A DNA stretch of 64,000 nt from Phycisphaerales bacterium. GTDB lineage: Bacteria; Planctomycetota; Phycisphaerae; Phycisphaerales; UBA1924. Where the stretch lies: contig JADJMV010000001.1 of NCBI GenBank assembly GCA_016709445.1, positions 434,001-498,000 of the forward strand. The letters are read 5' to 3'. Below the pieces are notes generated by a model. It searched no databases, had not been told where the DNA came from, and worked only from the letters and a program-made list of their open reading frames with translations. Below, one piece after another: positions 1 through 9,209 of this stretch. Made by a program: the position numbers and the translations under genes. Positions within the stretch are counted from its first letter, which is position 1; each line of letters starts with the position of its first letter.

Positions 1-588
1 GTTGCCGTTCTCTGCGGTGATCCAGCCGATCCGACCGGCGGACGTGACGTTTCCGAGAATGTTCCCCGTGCCATCGGTCGTGCATCGCAGCGTCGTGATG
101 GTGGGAGAGACAGCGTCCGAGTGCATGCCTGTAGCCACTACAGGCCCGTCAATGTTGCCGACGGCATCGATGTTTCCCATCGCATCTACAGAGATCGAGC
201 CGATGTAGCCGTTGACATCGACGGAACTCAAGACTGTCTCTTCGGTGCCGGTCTGCGCTACCTCAACGAGATTGTTAAACCCATCGGTGCCATCCAGCGA
301 CTCGACGATGACGATGACGAAGCTGTTGGCATAGTCATCGCTGTCGACATCGATCGTTAGAGAAACGATGTTCTCACCAGCTGTGCCGTGGACCACGAAT
401 ACGCTGGTATTGTGAAAGCCAGCGTGATGGCTGAGAATGGCGATTTCATAGTCGTTGCCGGTGTTGCTAATTGAGTAGTGACTGGAGTCAACCGCATCTC
501 CATTCTGGTCTGTGATGAAGATCGTTGCGTGGCAGATCGAAGTCACCATCGCACATGCGAACAGCATAGCGGCACAGTTCAAGAGCAT
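1..588 (-). CDS. secreted protein of unknown function, runs off the left edge
   Basis: Reading the minus strand from an ATG at 588 gives an open frame of 196 codons to the window edge, so the C-terminus is missing. The first 21 residues (MLLNCAAMLFACAMVTSICHA) look like a signal peptide. The rest is rich in Asn, Asp, Thr and Gly and contains short motifs such as GYIGSIS, GNIDGPV and GNILGNV, which would suit a beta-helix or other repetitive beta structure. The start overlaps the end of the upstream gene by ten bases (ATGCTCTTGA), which suggests translational coupling. Base composition is visibly less GC-rich than the rest of the window. I recognise no family; a secreted partner of the upstream FGE-like protein is an inference. 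Confidence 0.6.
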   Translation of the reverse strand, partial: MLLNCAAMLFACAMVTSICHATIFITDQNGDAVDSSHYSISNTGNDYEIAILSHHAGFHNTSVFVVHGTAGENIVSLTIDVDSDDYANSFVIVIVESLDGTDGFNNLVEVAQTGTEETVLSSVDVNGYIGSISVDAMGNIDAVGNIDGPVVATGMHSDAVSPTITTLRCTTDGTGNILGNVTSAGRIGWITAENGN

Positions 589-1613
589 CTCCGATTCCTC
601 CCGTGCAAGAATGGTAGACACGACAGCACGAGCGCCAGATCACCGGGCCCGGGAACCCGTGAAGCCGCGCGGAGCCCGACGAGCACCGCGCTTGTCGGGT
701 CGTCCTTCGTGAAGCCACCACCCACCCAGTCCTGGATCTCCCAGAACACATCGTCGCCGAAGGTTGAGCCTTTGCTGTAACGCTGTCCGTGGTTGTACCA
801 CTCTTCGGTCAGCTCCCTCCATCCACCGGAGAGATCAAGCAGCCCCCAGGGCGACTGCTCGTCCGGGTAGAGCCCCGATTTGAGGTCCGGACTCCAGCCG
901 TACCGCGGGAGAAGTGCGGCGTTGGTCTGGCCGCCGTCCCGCGGGCGCCCGCAGATCAGTGGCTCATCAGAGCGGTTCGGATACCCCCACCACCCAGGCT
1001 CGCCTGGGCCGTAGCGGTCCGGATCATAGTGCGCCGCCTTCATCCACTCGTCCATCGAGGGGATCCAATACCGCGCTCCGGGTGAGCGCGTGTCCTGATC
1101 GTTCAGTTCACCCGAGCCATCCCCGGTGAATGTCGACGTATCGTACGCGCCGCTCTCGAAGGCCCACGCCTCGTTCACCTGGGCGTTGTGCATCCAGTTG
1201 CAGAATCTGGCGGCATGCCGCCAGCTCATGTTTGCGGGCAGACCCTCGAAGCCGGGGATGATCTCATACTCAAGCTGGCCATTGTCGGACGTGCCCTCAA
1301 TGCCCTGACCGAGGAGATTGCTGTCGAAGGGGTCGTCGGCGTAGGGGCCGTAAGCGCGGACGAATTCCAGCCACTGCTCATTGGTCAACTCGGTCTCCGA
1401 CATCCGGTACAGGTGATCGACCCTCCCCCGCCCCCGGAACGTCGCGTTGGGGTATCTCTCATCATCCCAGGGGTCGTTGCCCGGAGCGCCGATGGTGTGC
1501 CAGGTGATGCCGAGGCCTTGCGCAGCAGCGGTGCCCGCGGCCACGCCCAGACACAGCCCCGCGGCGAGGCCGAGCGAGCGGCGGATCGAGTTGCCGGACG
1601 TTCCATGTCCCAT
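579..1613 (-). CDS. secreted formylglycine-generating-enzyme-like (SUMF1 fold) protein with C-terminal sorting-type tail
   Basis: The 344-residue product starts at the ATG at 1613, which follows a good GGAGGG ribosome-binding site; an in-frame extension to 1871 looks non-coding. A signal peptide covers about residues 1-33 and ends AAAQ. The FGE/SUMF1 signatures follow in order: MSETELTNEQWLEF, MSWRHAARFCNWMHN, YWIPSMDEWMKAA, SPWGLLDLSGGWRELTEEW and GLRAAS. Only scattered cysteines are present, so the copper-binding pair of true sulfatase-activating enzymes is not obvious and catalysis is doubtful. The end, VPGPGDLALVLSCLPF followed by an Arg-rich tail, resembles a PEP-CTERM-type sorting signal. 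It is probably exported and processed at the cell surface. Its stop overlaps the start of the next gene. Confidence 0.8.
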   Translation of the reverse strand: MGHGTSGNSIRRSLGLAAGLCLGVAAGTAAAQGLGITWHTIGAPGNDPWDDERYPNATFRGRGRVDHLYRMSETELTNEQWLEFVRAYGPYADDPFDSNLLGQGIEGTSDNGQLEYEIIPGFEGLPANMSWRHAARFCNWMHNAQVNEAWAFESGAYDTSTFTGDGSGELNDQDTRSPGARYWIPSMDEWMKAAHYDPDRYGPGEPGWWGYPNRSDEPLICGRPRDGGQTNAALLPRYGWSPDLKSGLYPDEQSPWGLLDLSGGWRELTEEWYNHGQRYSKGSTFGDDVFWEIQDWVGGGFTKDDPTSAVLVGLRAASRVPGPGDLALVLSCLPFLHGRNRRCS

Positions 1614-1799
1614 GGGTCCCTCCGTGGATGAGTCGTACGCCCCCGGCTGATTGTTGCGCAGACTAGCACCAGATCGAGGCCTGCGTGCGTCCCTCCCGCA
1701 AGGACCCGGCGAAGCCGTCGCTCGCAATCGCAGGAGTGAGAGCAAATGCGCTCTCTCGCGATCGATTGCGCGACCCCGGTTGCAAAGCGGCCCAGCGGG

Positions 1800-2020
1800 T
1801 GCGATGAAGCGGCTGCGGCCCTGAGATGGATGCAGGCGAACGCCGCCCCGCGAGGCGCCGGTGATCAACAAGTTGGCCGCGGGCTACCCGCGCGAGTTCA
1901 CCGACCTGGGCTACCCCGTCGGCGTCGCCGACGAGTCCATCCGCTGCCCGGACCTCTCCGACCCCGACGCCTTCGCGGCCCGTGTGGTGGGTGACCCGAT
2001 GACGCCGCGCCATGTGGAGA
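1800..2020 (+). pseudogene. remnant of a LexA/S24-peptidase-like regulator
   Basis: Two adjacent frames together read like the middle of an S24 (LexA/UmuD-like) protein: DEAAAALRWMQANAAPR in one frame (about 1803-1853), then APVINKLAAGYPREFTDLGY and DPDAFAARVVGDPM in another (about 1855-2002). The normal nucleophile motif is GDSM; here it reads GDPM, and homology stops a few residues later where the region holding the catalytic lysine should begin. No start codon or complete frame is present. I take it as a truncated, frameshifted remnant. The family assignment rests on the motif and spacing only, and the Ser-to-Pro change could be a sequence error. Confidence 0.5.
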
Positions 2021-2153
2021 CTGTGGCGCAGGCTGGGAGCCCGCCCCACAAGGCGCGGAGCCCCGCCCATCACACCCGGCCCCGCCCATCCCCGCGAGCC
2101 ACAAGACCGGCGGCGGGAACCCGCGGCCTCCGCCAGCCCGTATCGTGTAGGGC

Positions 2154-3839
2154 ATGCTCGTCCTCACCGTCCTCCAGGGCCCCGACAAGGGCCGCAAGTA
2201 CCAGCTCCCGCCCAACGAGCCCCAGCTCATCGGGCGATCGAGCGAGGCGCTGCCCATCACCGACGACACGGTGAGCCGGCGGCATGCGGAGCTGACCCCG
2301 GATTCGGGGATCTGGTGGATCCGCGATCTGGCCTCGCAGAATGGGACGTATGTCAACGGGGTGAAGATCGACGGGCGGCAGCGGCTCAAGGCGGGGGACC
2401 AGATCCGCACCGGCTCGACGCTGCTGGTCTTCGGGCAGGACGACACGGTGGACGCGGAGGCGATCCAGCTGCTTCGCCCGAGCGAGCTGGAGTTCTCGAT
2501 CGAGCGGGCGCTGCCCAGCAACGAGGACTCGATGATCCTGGCCGAGCCGGAGCCGGCCGCGGCGGCAGTGGACCACCTGCGGATCATCTACCAGCTCACG
2601 ACGCTGACGACGCAGGTGATGGACCGCCAGCAGTTGCTCGAATCGGTGCTGGAGCTGGTGTTCCGCGAGTTCGAGCCCGAGCGCGGGTTCATCATGCTCG
2701 CGGGCGATACGCCGGACTCGCCCATGAAGCCCGCGGTGGTCAAGCACAAGACGATGCCCAAGGACAAGAGCGACGCGAAGATCGGGGTCTCGCGGACGAT
2801 CATCCACCACGTGATGAAGAACTCGGAGGGCGTGCTCAGCTCGAACGCGATGACGGACAAGCGGTTCGCGGCCGGGGACAGCGTGCAGCAGTTCCACATC
2901 CGCAGCGCGATCTGCTCGCCGATCCGGTTCCAGGACCGGGTGTTCGGTGTGATCTATATCGATTCCTCTATCGCCAATTACACGTTCACGGAGCAGCAGC
3001 TCGCGCTCATGAACGCGATCGGCCAGCACACGGGCCTGGCGATGGCCAACGCCGACCACTACGGGCAGAAACTGCACAACGAGCGGCTGGCGGCGGCCGG
3101 GGAGACCGTGGCGAGCCTGTCGCACTCGATCAAGAACATCCTGCAGGGGCTGCGGGGCGGGGCCGACGTCGTGGAGATGGGGCTGCGGAAGGACGACCTG
3201 AACCTGGCCAAGAGCGGGTGGACGATCCTGAAGCGGAACCTGGACCGGATCGTGAGCCTGACGATGAACATGCTGACTTTCAGCCGCCAGCGCGGGGTGG
3301 AGCTGGCGCTGGAGCCCATGGGGCTTTTGATCGACGACTGTGCCCAGCTGCTCGAGGCGCGGTGCCGGGCCAAGGGGGTGGCGCTGATCGTGGACCACGA
3401 CCCGGAGATGCCGCCGGTGCCGATCGACGGCAACCTGATCCACCAGGCGCTGATGAATCTTCTGAGCAACGCGGTGGAGGCGGTGGCGCAGAACACGGGG
3501 GTGGTGACGGTGCGGAGCATGTTCCGTGTGACCGATCCCTTGCTGGGCCAGGGGCACTCCTACGCCGAGGTGCATGTGATCGACAACGGGCCGGGCATCC
3601 CTGTGGACCGGCAGCGGTGGATCTTCGAGCCCTTCAATACGACGAAGGGGACGAAGGGGACGGGGCTGGGGCTGGCGGTGACCAAGCGGATCGTGGAGGA
3701 GCACCGGGGTCAGATCCACATGGAGAGTTCCGAGGGGCGGGGGACGGTGTTCCGGATCGTGCTCCCGGCGGACACGCCGGAGGGGTTGGACCCGTCGGCG
3801 ACGGCACAGAGTCGGCACGAGCCGAACCAGCCCGTGTAG
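2154..3839 (+). CDS. FHA-GAF sensor histidine kinase, soluble
   Basis: The 561-residue product has an N-terminal FHA domain with its phosphothreonine-binding motifs (GRSS at 27-30, SRRH at 41-44, NGTYVNG at 63-69). A GAF-like domain follows, roughly 150-300, then a kinase core. The H-box is SLSHSIKNILQG with His near 324, the N-box is ALMNLLSNAVEAV, and the G-boxes are VIDNGPGIP and GTKGTGLGLAV. No membrane segment or signal peptide is visible, so it should act in the cytoplasm and take its input through protein phosphorylation (FHA) and a small ligand or partner (GAF). No receiver domain or response-regulator gene lies nearby, so it is an orphan kinase. The start is the ATG at 2154, with only a weak AGGG upstream. 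Confidence 0.88.
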   Translation: MLVLTVLQGPDKGRKYQLPPNEPQLIGRSSEALPITDDTVSRRHAELTPDSGIWWIRDLASQNGTYVNGVKIDGRQRLKAGDQIRTGSTLLVFGQDDTVDAEAIQLLRPSELEFSIERALPSNEDSMILAEPEPAAAAVDHLRIIYQLTTLTTQVMDRQQLLESVLELVFREFEPERGFIMLAGDTPDSPMKPAVVKHKTMPKDKSDAKIGVSRTIIHHVMKNSEGVLSSNAMTDKRFAAGDSVQQFHIRSAICSPIRFQDRVFGVIYIDSSIANYTFTEQQLALMNAIGQHTGLAMANADHYGQKLHNERLAAAGETVASLSHSIKNILQGLRGGADVVEMGLRKDDLNLAKSGWTILKRNLDRIVSLTMNMLTFSRQRGVELALEPMGLLIDDCAQLLEARCRAKGVALIVDHDPEMPPVPIDGNLIHQALMNLLSNAVEAVAQNTGVVTVRSMFRVTDPLLGQGHSYAEVHVIDNGPGIPVDRQRWIFEPFNTTKGTKGTGLGLAVTKRIVEEHRGQIHMESSEGRGTVFRIVLPADTPEGLDPSATAQSRHEPNQPV

Positions 3840-3936
3840 GGTGGCGGTGGCGTGCCGTGCGTCGGGGCAGTATTCTCTGCATGGTTTGGTCCCGTCGGCC
3901 GCGGGTCGGTGGGGCGACATGGCAGGAGTACGCCCC

Positions 3937-5493
3937 ATGAGGCCACGATCGAGGCTGTCTGTCTTCGTCGCGTGTGTCGTCGTCTCGGGCGCGATGGCTC
4001 AGGGCGCCGATCCGACGCGGCCGCTGTGGGGCGGGCTCGAGCCCGGGCCGAATGTCGTCGGGTTCCGCTCGTACTGGGAGGCGGATCTGGGGCGGACCTA
4101 CCAGCGGCCGGGGATCGACGCGGCGCCGATGCCGCGCCCGATTCTGGTCAACGTGTGGTACCCGGCGGCGGGTGAGGCCGGTGCGGCGATGGAGTACGGC
4201 GACTATCTGCGCCCGGACGCGGATGGCCGCTTCGAGGCGCTCGAGCGCGATCTGGCGGGGTATGAGCGAGGGATTGTGGTCGCGGAGGTCTTTGGGGAAT
4301 CGGCGGAATCGGGTGCCGGGGGCGAGCCGGTGGGTCTGGAGCGTCTGTTCCATACGCCGACGGGGGTGGTGCGCGATGCTCCGCGGGCGCCGGGCCGGTT
4401 TCCCTTGGTGCTCTATCACGCGGGCTACGGGTCTTCGTACGAGGACAACTCGGTGCTGTGCGAGTATCTGGCGAGCCTGGGGTATGTCGTCGTGGGGAGC
4501 ACCTTCCTGCGTGCGGATGGGTCCTCGTTCAACATCGACGCGCAGGAGGGCTCGGCGCGGGACCTGGAGCTTCTCGTGCGTGTGGCGTGCGAGGAGTGGG
4601 GGGCCGAGTGGGAGCACATCGGGATGGTGGGCCACAGCGGCGGGGCGCACACCGCGGTGCGGTTTGTGTCGCGTCCCGATTCGCCGGCGCGGGCGATCGT
4701 CTCGCTCGACACGACGCAGGATTATCACTCGTTCGAGGACAAGCGGTGGTACGACATGGTGCCCGTGGCCCTGGCGCATATCGCCGACATCGATGTGCCC
4801 CTGCTCTTTGTCGCGAGGCCGCACGCGACCTTTCGGATGGCGGACCGGCTCGTGGCGGCGCCGCGCCTCTATCTGACGTTCCGCGATCTCGAGCACGAGA
4901 CTTTCGTCAGTCACGGCGTGCTGGGCGCGGAGTTTGCGGGGCGGGCGGACGCGCCGATGGTCCGGGCGAGCTACCTCGAATTGTGCCGCGCGATCGGGCT
5001 CTTTCTTGATGCGGAGCTTCGCGGCTCGGAGTCCGCCCGCGAGGAGCTGCGTACCCGGTGGGAGGGGGCGGCGTTGGGGCTGGCGCCGGTTGTGGCCATC
5101 ACCGTGCCGGTCGGCGAGGGGCCTCCGGCGCCCCCGGTGGGCCTGGATCGTCCCCCCACGCCGAGGGAAGCGGGCGCGCTGCTCGATGCCGGGCGGGCCG
5201 ACGAGATGGAGCGGTTGCTCCGGAAGTTCGCGGGTGATCCGCGGGCCGCACCGTTGTTCGCCGACGAGTTTGGGATGGCGGCGTGCTTCCAGCTGGTCCA
5301 CACGGGGGATGAGCCGGGTGCGCGCCGGCTGCTGGCGTGTTATGCGCCCAAGGAAGACGAGTACATCCGGATGTTTCGATCTCTGGCCCGGTTCTACGGA
5401 TCGGTCGGCGCGGAGGAGACATCTGCTCGGTTCGCCAAGGTCGCGGAGGTGCTCGATGAGGGGAGGGGCGCCGCGGGGCACGGGGGCGGATGA
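3937..5493 (+). CDS. secreted alpha/beta hydrolase (dienelactone/PAF-acetylhydrolase-like)
   Basis: I place the start at the ATG at 3937, preceded by AGGAG at a suitable distance; in-frame codons back to 3841 are unlikely to be used. The product of about 518 residues begins with a signal peptide ending AMAQGA. The alpha/beta-hydrolase core shows the oxyanion strand FPLVLYHAGYGSSYEDN and the nucleophile elbow GMVGHSGGAH (Ser near 233), with an Asp-containing strand and a late His expected near LEHETFVSHG. The C-terminal ~120 residues form a helical region with LLDAGRADEMERLL and FADEFGMAACFQL, which may be a repeat-like module. Substrate is unknown; platelet-activating-factor acetylhydrolase-like esterases are the nearest style. 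It sits alone between a kinase and a convergent membrane-protein gene. Confidence 0.75.
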   Translation: MRPRSRLSVFVACVVVSGAMAQGADPTRPLWGGLEPGPNVVGFRSYWEADLGRTYQRPGIDAAPMPRPILVNVWYPAAGEAGAAMEYGDYLRPDADGRFEALERDLAGYERGIVVAEVFGESAESGAGGEPVGLERLFHTPTGVVRDAPRAPGRFPLVLYHAGYGSSYEDNSVLCEYLASLGYVVVGSTFLRADGSSFNIDAQEGSARDLELLVRVACEEWGAEWEHIGMVGHSGGAHTAVRFVSRPDSPARAIVSLDTTQDYHSFEDKRWYDMVPVALAHIADIDVPLLFVARPHATFRMADRLVAAPRLYLTFRDLEHETFVSHGVLGAEFAGRADAPMVRASYLELCRAIGLFLDAELRGSESAREELRTRWEGAALGLAPVVAITVPVGEGPPAPPVGLDRPPTPREAGALLDAGRADEMERLLRKFAGDPRAAPLFADEFGMAACFQLVHTGDEPGARRLLACYAPKEDEYIRMFRSLARFYGSVGAEETSARFAKVAEVLDEGRGAAGHGGG

Positions 5494-5521
5494 GCGGGGG
5501 CGTGGGGGTCGTTGTCAGCGT

Positions 5522-6328
5522 CTAGCGTGGCGCTGATGGGGGGAGTGCGGCGCCGCACTCCGGGCAGGAGGTCACGCCGATCAGGCCGACGAGCGGGTAG
5601 CGGCAGGAAGGGCAGACGCGTTGGTTCTCGCGGAGCGACTCGCCCAGGACCTGCGCCATGAGATCTCGGTCTGCACCTTCCCGCAGCACGGACTGGACAT
5701 CGTGAAGGAACCGCTCGCCCGTGCCTCTCGGCACGCCGTAGCGCACGAGGCCGACGCGCATACTGGCGCTGGTGACGCCGACGAAGTCGGCGCGGGACAG
5801 GACGAGGCCGATCAGCACGACCAGGCCGAGCATGCAGGCCGCGGGCAGCACGATCGCCGAGCTGTACAGGTAGAGGAAGGGGAGGGCTTGGGCCCCGGAT
5901 GTGCCGATCACGATCGTCCCAATGACGATGCGCCATTGGAACACGCGCCCGACCAGCGCCCCCTCGACGGCGCGGGTGTCGATCGAGGCGGTTCTCGAGG
6001 AGAAAAGGAGCCGCTCGTGGAGCACGACGCGGTGGGTCGTCACCACGAGGTGGCGGCGGTGGCGCAGGAACCAGCCGATATAGAGGTGGTCGCGGGGACG
6101 GCTGGAGTAGACGCGCACGAGCTTCTCGGCGTTCGCGGGTGGGGGCGCGTCGGCGGCGGCGTGGTGGGGCGGCGTGGGCTGGGGGTCGATGGAGCTGACG
6201 AGGATGCCGAGGTGGGCGGCTTGGCTGGCCGCATGGTCGCGGTCGGCGGCCGGGACGACGATCTCGATGTCGGCCCCCGAGTCTCGTCGAGCTCCGCGGA
6301 TTCGCCAGAGTGCGCTTTCGCTCGTCAT
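5522..6328 (-). CDS. membrane protein with PH-like domain and C-terminal zinc ribbon
   Basis: The 268-residue product starts at the ATG at 6328 behind a GTGAGGG sequence. The middle, from LVRVYSSRPRDHLYIGWFLR through LVVTTHRVVLHERLLFSSR, looks like a bacterial PH-like (bPH2) module. Two hydrophobic segments follow: one around WRIVIGTIVIG, another from LYLYSSAIVLPAACMLGLVV to the next charged stretch. The extreme C-terminus carries a CPSCRYPL...CPECGAAL zinc ribbon, a style common in planctomycete membrane proteins. The function is unknown; membrane anchoring with cytoplasmic zinc ribbon is an inference. It is divergent from the prepilin-like gene, and 243 bases between them have no gene. Confidence 0.6.
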   Translation of the reverse strand: MTSESALWRIRGARRDSGADIEIVVPAADRDHAASQAAHLGILVSSIDPQPTPPHHAAADAPPPANAEKLVRVYSSRPRDHLYIGWFLRHRRHLVVTTHRVVLHERLLFSSRTASIDTRAVEGALVGRVFQWRIVIGTIVIGTSGAQALPFLYLYSSAIVLPAACMLGLVVLIGLVLSRADFVGVTSASMRVGLVRYGVPRGTGERFLHDVQSVLREGADRDLMAQVLGESLRENQRVCPSCRYPLVGLIGVTSCPECGAALPPSAPR

Positions 6329-6571
6329 GCCCTCACCCAGATCTGCCCGACCGATGACACGCCGGCCGCAACGCCGGGGCTGAGGCTCGGTGAAGCTCCG
6401 CCGTTGTGCTGGGGAGCGGCCGCTACCAACGCTGAGCCCAGCCGATCCGCAGGGCGTTCGTCGGGCATGGTACGGCCGACGCGAGGGCGCGTGCGGTGTT
6501 TGGGGGTTGGGGCGGCGGGAGCTTGTATCTCTGGCCCCGCCGGGGTAGGCTGCCCATGAGGGAGGTGTGCC

Positions 6572-7266
<695 letters not shown>

Positions 7267-7267
<1 letters not shown>

Positions 7268-7746
7268 TGGGCCTTGGGACGAGCTACATCGTGCGGGAGC
7301 GGGTGCGGGCGGCGTGGCGGCTGCTTGAAGAGCATCGCACGCTGGTGGCGCTCTCGGCCCTCGCGGGGGTGATGACGCTGGCCTATGCGGTGTTTTTCAT
7401 GGGCCCGTTCGGGGCGCGACAGATGGTAATCCTCTACCGGCCAAGCCCGGATCTGGGGACGGTGGTGTTCAATCTGGACGACGAATATCGCCTGCGGAAC
7501 ATCCGGGTCGTGAGTCTCGACGAGTCGGGACGGGAGGGCGAGACGGTGTGGAAGTTCCGCCCCCCGGGTGACGCGCCGAAGGCCAGCACGTTTGTCTATG
7601 GCGTGGGGATGCGGGGCGCGAAACCGGACGACGCGGCGCCCGCGCTCGCGCCGGGCAAGACCTATCGGCTGTTCGTCGGGGCGTCGGGGGCGAAGGGGAG
7701 CATCGATTTCCGGATCGATCCGAAGCCGCGCCGGGCGAGGGGCTGA
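7267..7746 (+). CDS. single-pass membrane protein of unknown function
   Basis: The 159-residue product starts at an ATG that shares one base with the stop of the prepilin-like gene, so the two are probably translated together. It has one membrane segment near residues 27-47 (LVALSALAGVMTLAYAVFFM). The likely extracytoplasmic domain contains MVILYRPSPDLGTVVFNLDD and a C-terminal strand-rich region (KTYRLFVGASGAKGSIDFRI). No known family is recognised. Its tight linkage to a pseudopilin suggests a role with it, which is inference only. Confidence 0.65.
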
Positions 7747-7754
7747 GAGCGGGT

Positions 7755-8210
7755 ATGAAAGCGGTCGTGCAGCGCGTCAACCGGGCCCGCCTCGAGGCTG
7801 TTCACGGGGACGGGCGGCGGGCGGAGGTGGAGACGGGGCCCGGCCTCGTCGTGCTCGCGGCCGTGGTGGAGGGGGATACCGAACGCGACCGTGAGTGGAT
7901 GGCCGAGAAGCTCGCGAACCTGCGGATCTTCACCGACGACGCCGGGAAGATGAACCTCTCGGTGCTGGACGTGCGCGGCGAGGTGCTGCTGGTCTCGAAC
8001 TTCACGGTGGCCGGGGACACCCGGAAGGGTCGACGACCGAGCTTTGACGGGGCGATGAGGCCGCCGGAGGCCGAGGCGGCGTTCGACGCGCTGGTGGAGG
8101 CGGTGCGGGCGAGGGGCGTGCCGGTGCGGACGGGGGTATTCGGTGCGCACATGCACGTGGAGATCCACAACGACGGGCCGATCACGCTGGTGGTGGATTC
8201 GCGGGCATAG
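7755..8210 (+). CDS. dtd: D-aminoacyl-tRNA deacylase
   Basis: The 151-residue product has the expected length of DTD, which hydrolyses D-amino acids (and glycine mischarged on tRNA-Ala) from tRNA in the cytoplasm. It starts MKAVVQRVNRARL and shows the family strand LLVSNFTVAGDTRKGRRPSF and the C-terminal cis-Gly-Pro motif NDGPITLVVDS. The usual catalytic-site motif SQFT reads SNFT here, a Gln-to-Asn change. It follows the previous gene by eight bases and is probably in the same transcript. Confidence 0.93.
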   Translation: MKAVVQRVNRARLEAVHGDGRRAEVETGPGLVVLAAVVEGDTERDREWMAEKLANLRIFTDDAGKMNLSVLDVRGEVLLVSNFTVAGDTRKGRRPSFDGAMRPPEAEAAFDALVEAVRARGVPVRTGVFGAHMHVEIHNDGPITLVVDSRA

Positions 8211-8227
8211 GGGGCGCGGCTGAGAGG

Positions 8228-9157
8228 TCACCGCGGCAAGAGCTCGAAGCGGTCGGGCACGATGGGCACGAGCACAACGATGACGCGCGCGTCGCCGACG
8301 GTCTCGGGCTGGGCCAGGCTGGTGAGCATGAGTTCGCCGAGGGTGGGAAGCACCGGGGCCTGGGGGCCGAAGGCGGGCTGGTCTCGGCGCGAATCGAGGC
8401 CCGACTCGGGCCGGTTGGGGGCGTCGGCCTCCCAGGCGGCGGACGGGTCTTCGGGGACAATGACGATGGCGTTCTGGCCGCCGGAGACCAGGCGGAGGAG
8501 CATCCGCTGGAAGGCCACGCCGCGGACACCCGGGCCGGAGTGGACGGGCTCGCCGGAGAGCAGTCGCTGGAGCGGCTCGTCGCCGCGGTCCGACTGCATC
8601 ATGAGTTCGGGCATGATCTCGACGCGGAGGACGGCGCCGGCGGGCGAGCCGTCGGGCTGAGCGCCGACGCTGGGCGTGGTCCAGCAGCGGGCGAGCAGGC
8701 GGAGGGCTCCGGGGCCGAGCCGGACGACGCCGTCGTCGAGTTGAACCAGGCGCTCGGCCTCGATGCGTGAGCCCTTGACGACTTCGACCCACTCCGGGAG
8801 CAGCCCGAGCCATTCGCGGTGGAGCGGGCCGATGGTGGGGAGGGCGGCGCGGACCTCGTCGAGGCGGTCGATGGGGACCTCGAGCACGCGCAGCCCGTTC
8901 TGACGCCAGGTGTCGGCCTGGGCGCCGAGGGCGGCGGGGGGGTGGTAGTCGCGAAAAACGGCGGGGAGCAGGCCGCTCTGGTTGGAGATCACCCAGAGTC
9001 GTGCCTCGAGTCCCGCTTCGGCGCTGCGGACGACGGGCGTGAAGGTGGCGGCCGGTTCGGGCCTTGATTGCTGGGCCGACTTGCAGCCTGCGAGCCCGAG
9101 GGCGGCCGCCGCGAGGGCGACACAGAACGGAACCGGGCTGGGAGGAGGGCGGCGCAT
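8228..9157 (-). CDS. lipoprotein of unknown function
   Basis: The 309-residue product begins with a lipoprotein signal peptide ending LGLAGC, with Cys25 as the lipidation site. The mature part contains LEARLWVISNQSGLLPAVFRD and a long region with VGPGALRLLARCWTTP-like strands, and ends VIVVLVPIVPDRFELLPR. No family is recognised. It is convergent with dtd and has no obvious partner; its membrane location is inferred from the lipobox alone. Confidence 0.7.
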   Translation of the reverse strand: MRRPPPSPVPFCVALAAAALGLAGCKSAQQSRPEPAATFTPVVRSAEAGLEARLWVISNQSGLLPAVFRDYHPPAALGAQADTWRQNGLRVLEVPIDRLDEVRAALPTIGPLHREWLGLLPEWVEVVKGSRIEAERLVQLDDGVVRLGPGALRLLARCWTTPSVGAQPDGSPAGAVLRVEIMPELMMQSDRGDEPLQRLLSGEPVHSGPGVRGVAFQRMLLRLVSGGQNAIVIVPEDPSAAWEADAPNRPESGLDSRRDQPAFGPQAPVLPTLGELMLTSLAQPETVGDARVIVVLVPIVPDRFELLPR

Positions 9158-9209
9158 GGGGCCTCGATCATAAGCCCCGCGGCCGGCTTTGGGTCTCGGG
9201 CGGGGCGAC

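Noticed and set aside
2070..5481. Very long open frames antisense to the kinase and hydrolase genes
   Set aside because: They are Arg/Pro/His-rich shadows caused by high GC and lack family motifs, while the plus-strand genes have clear domains.
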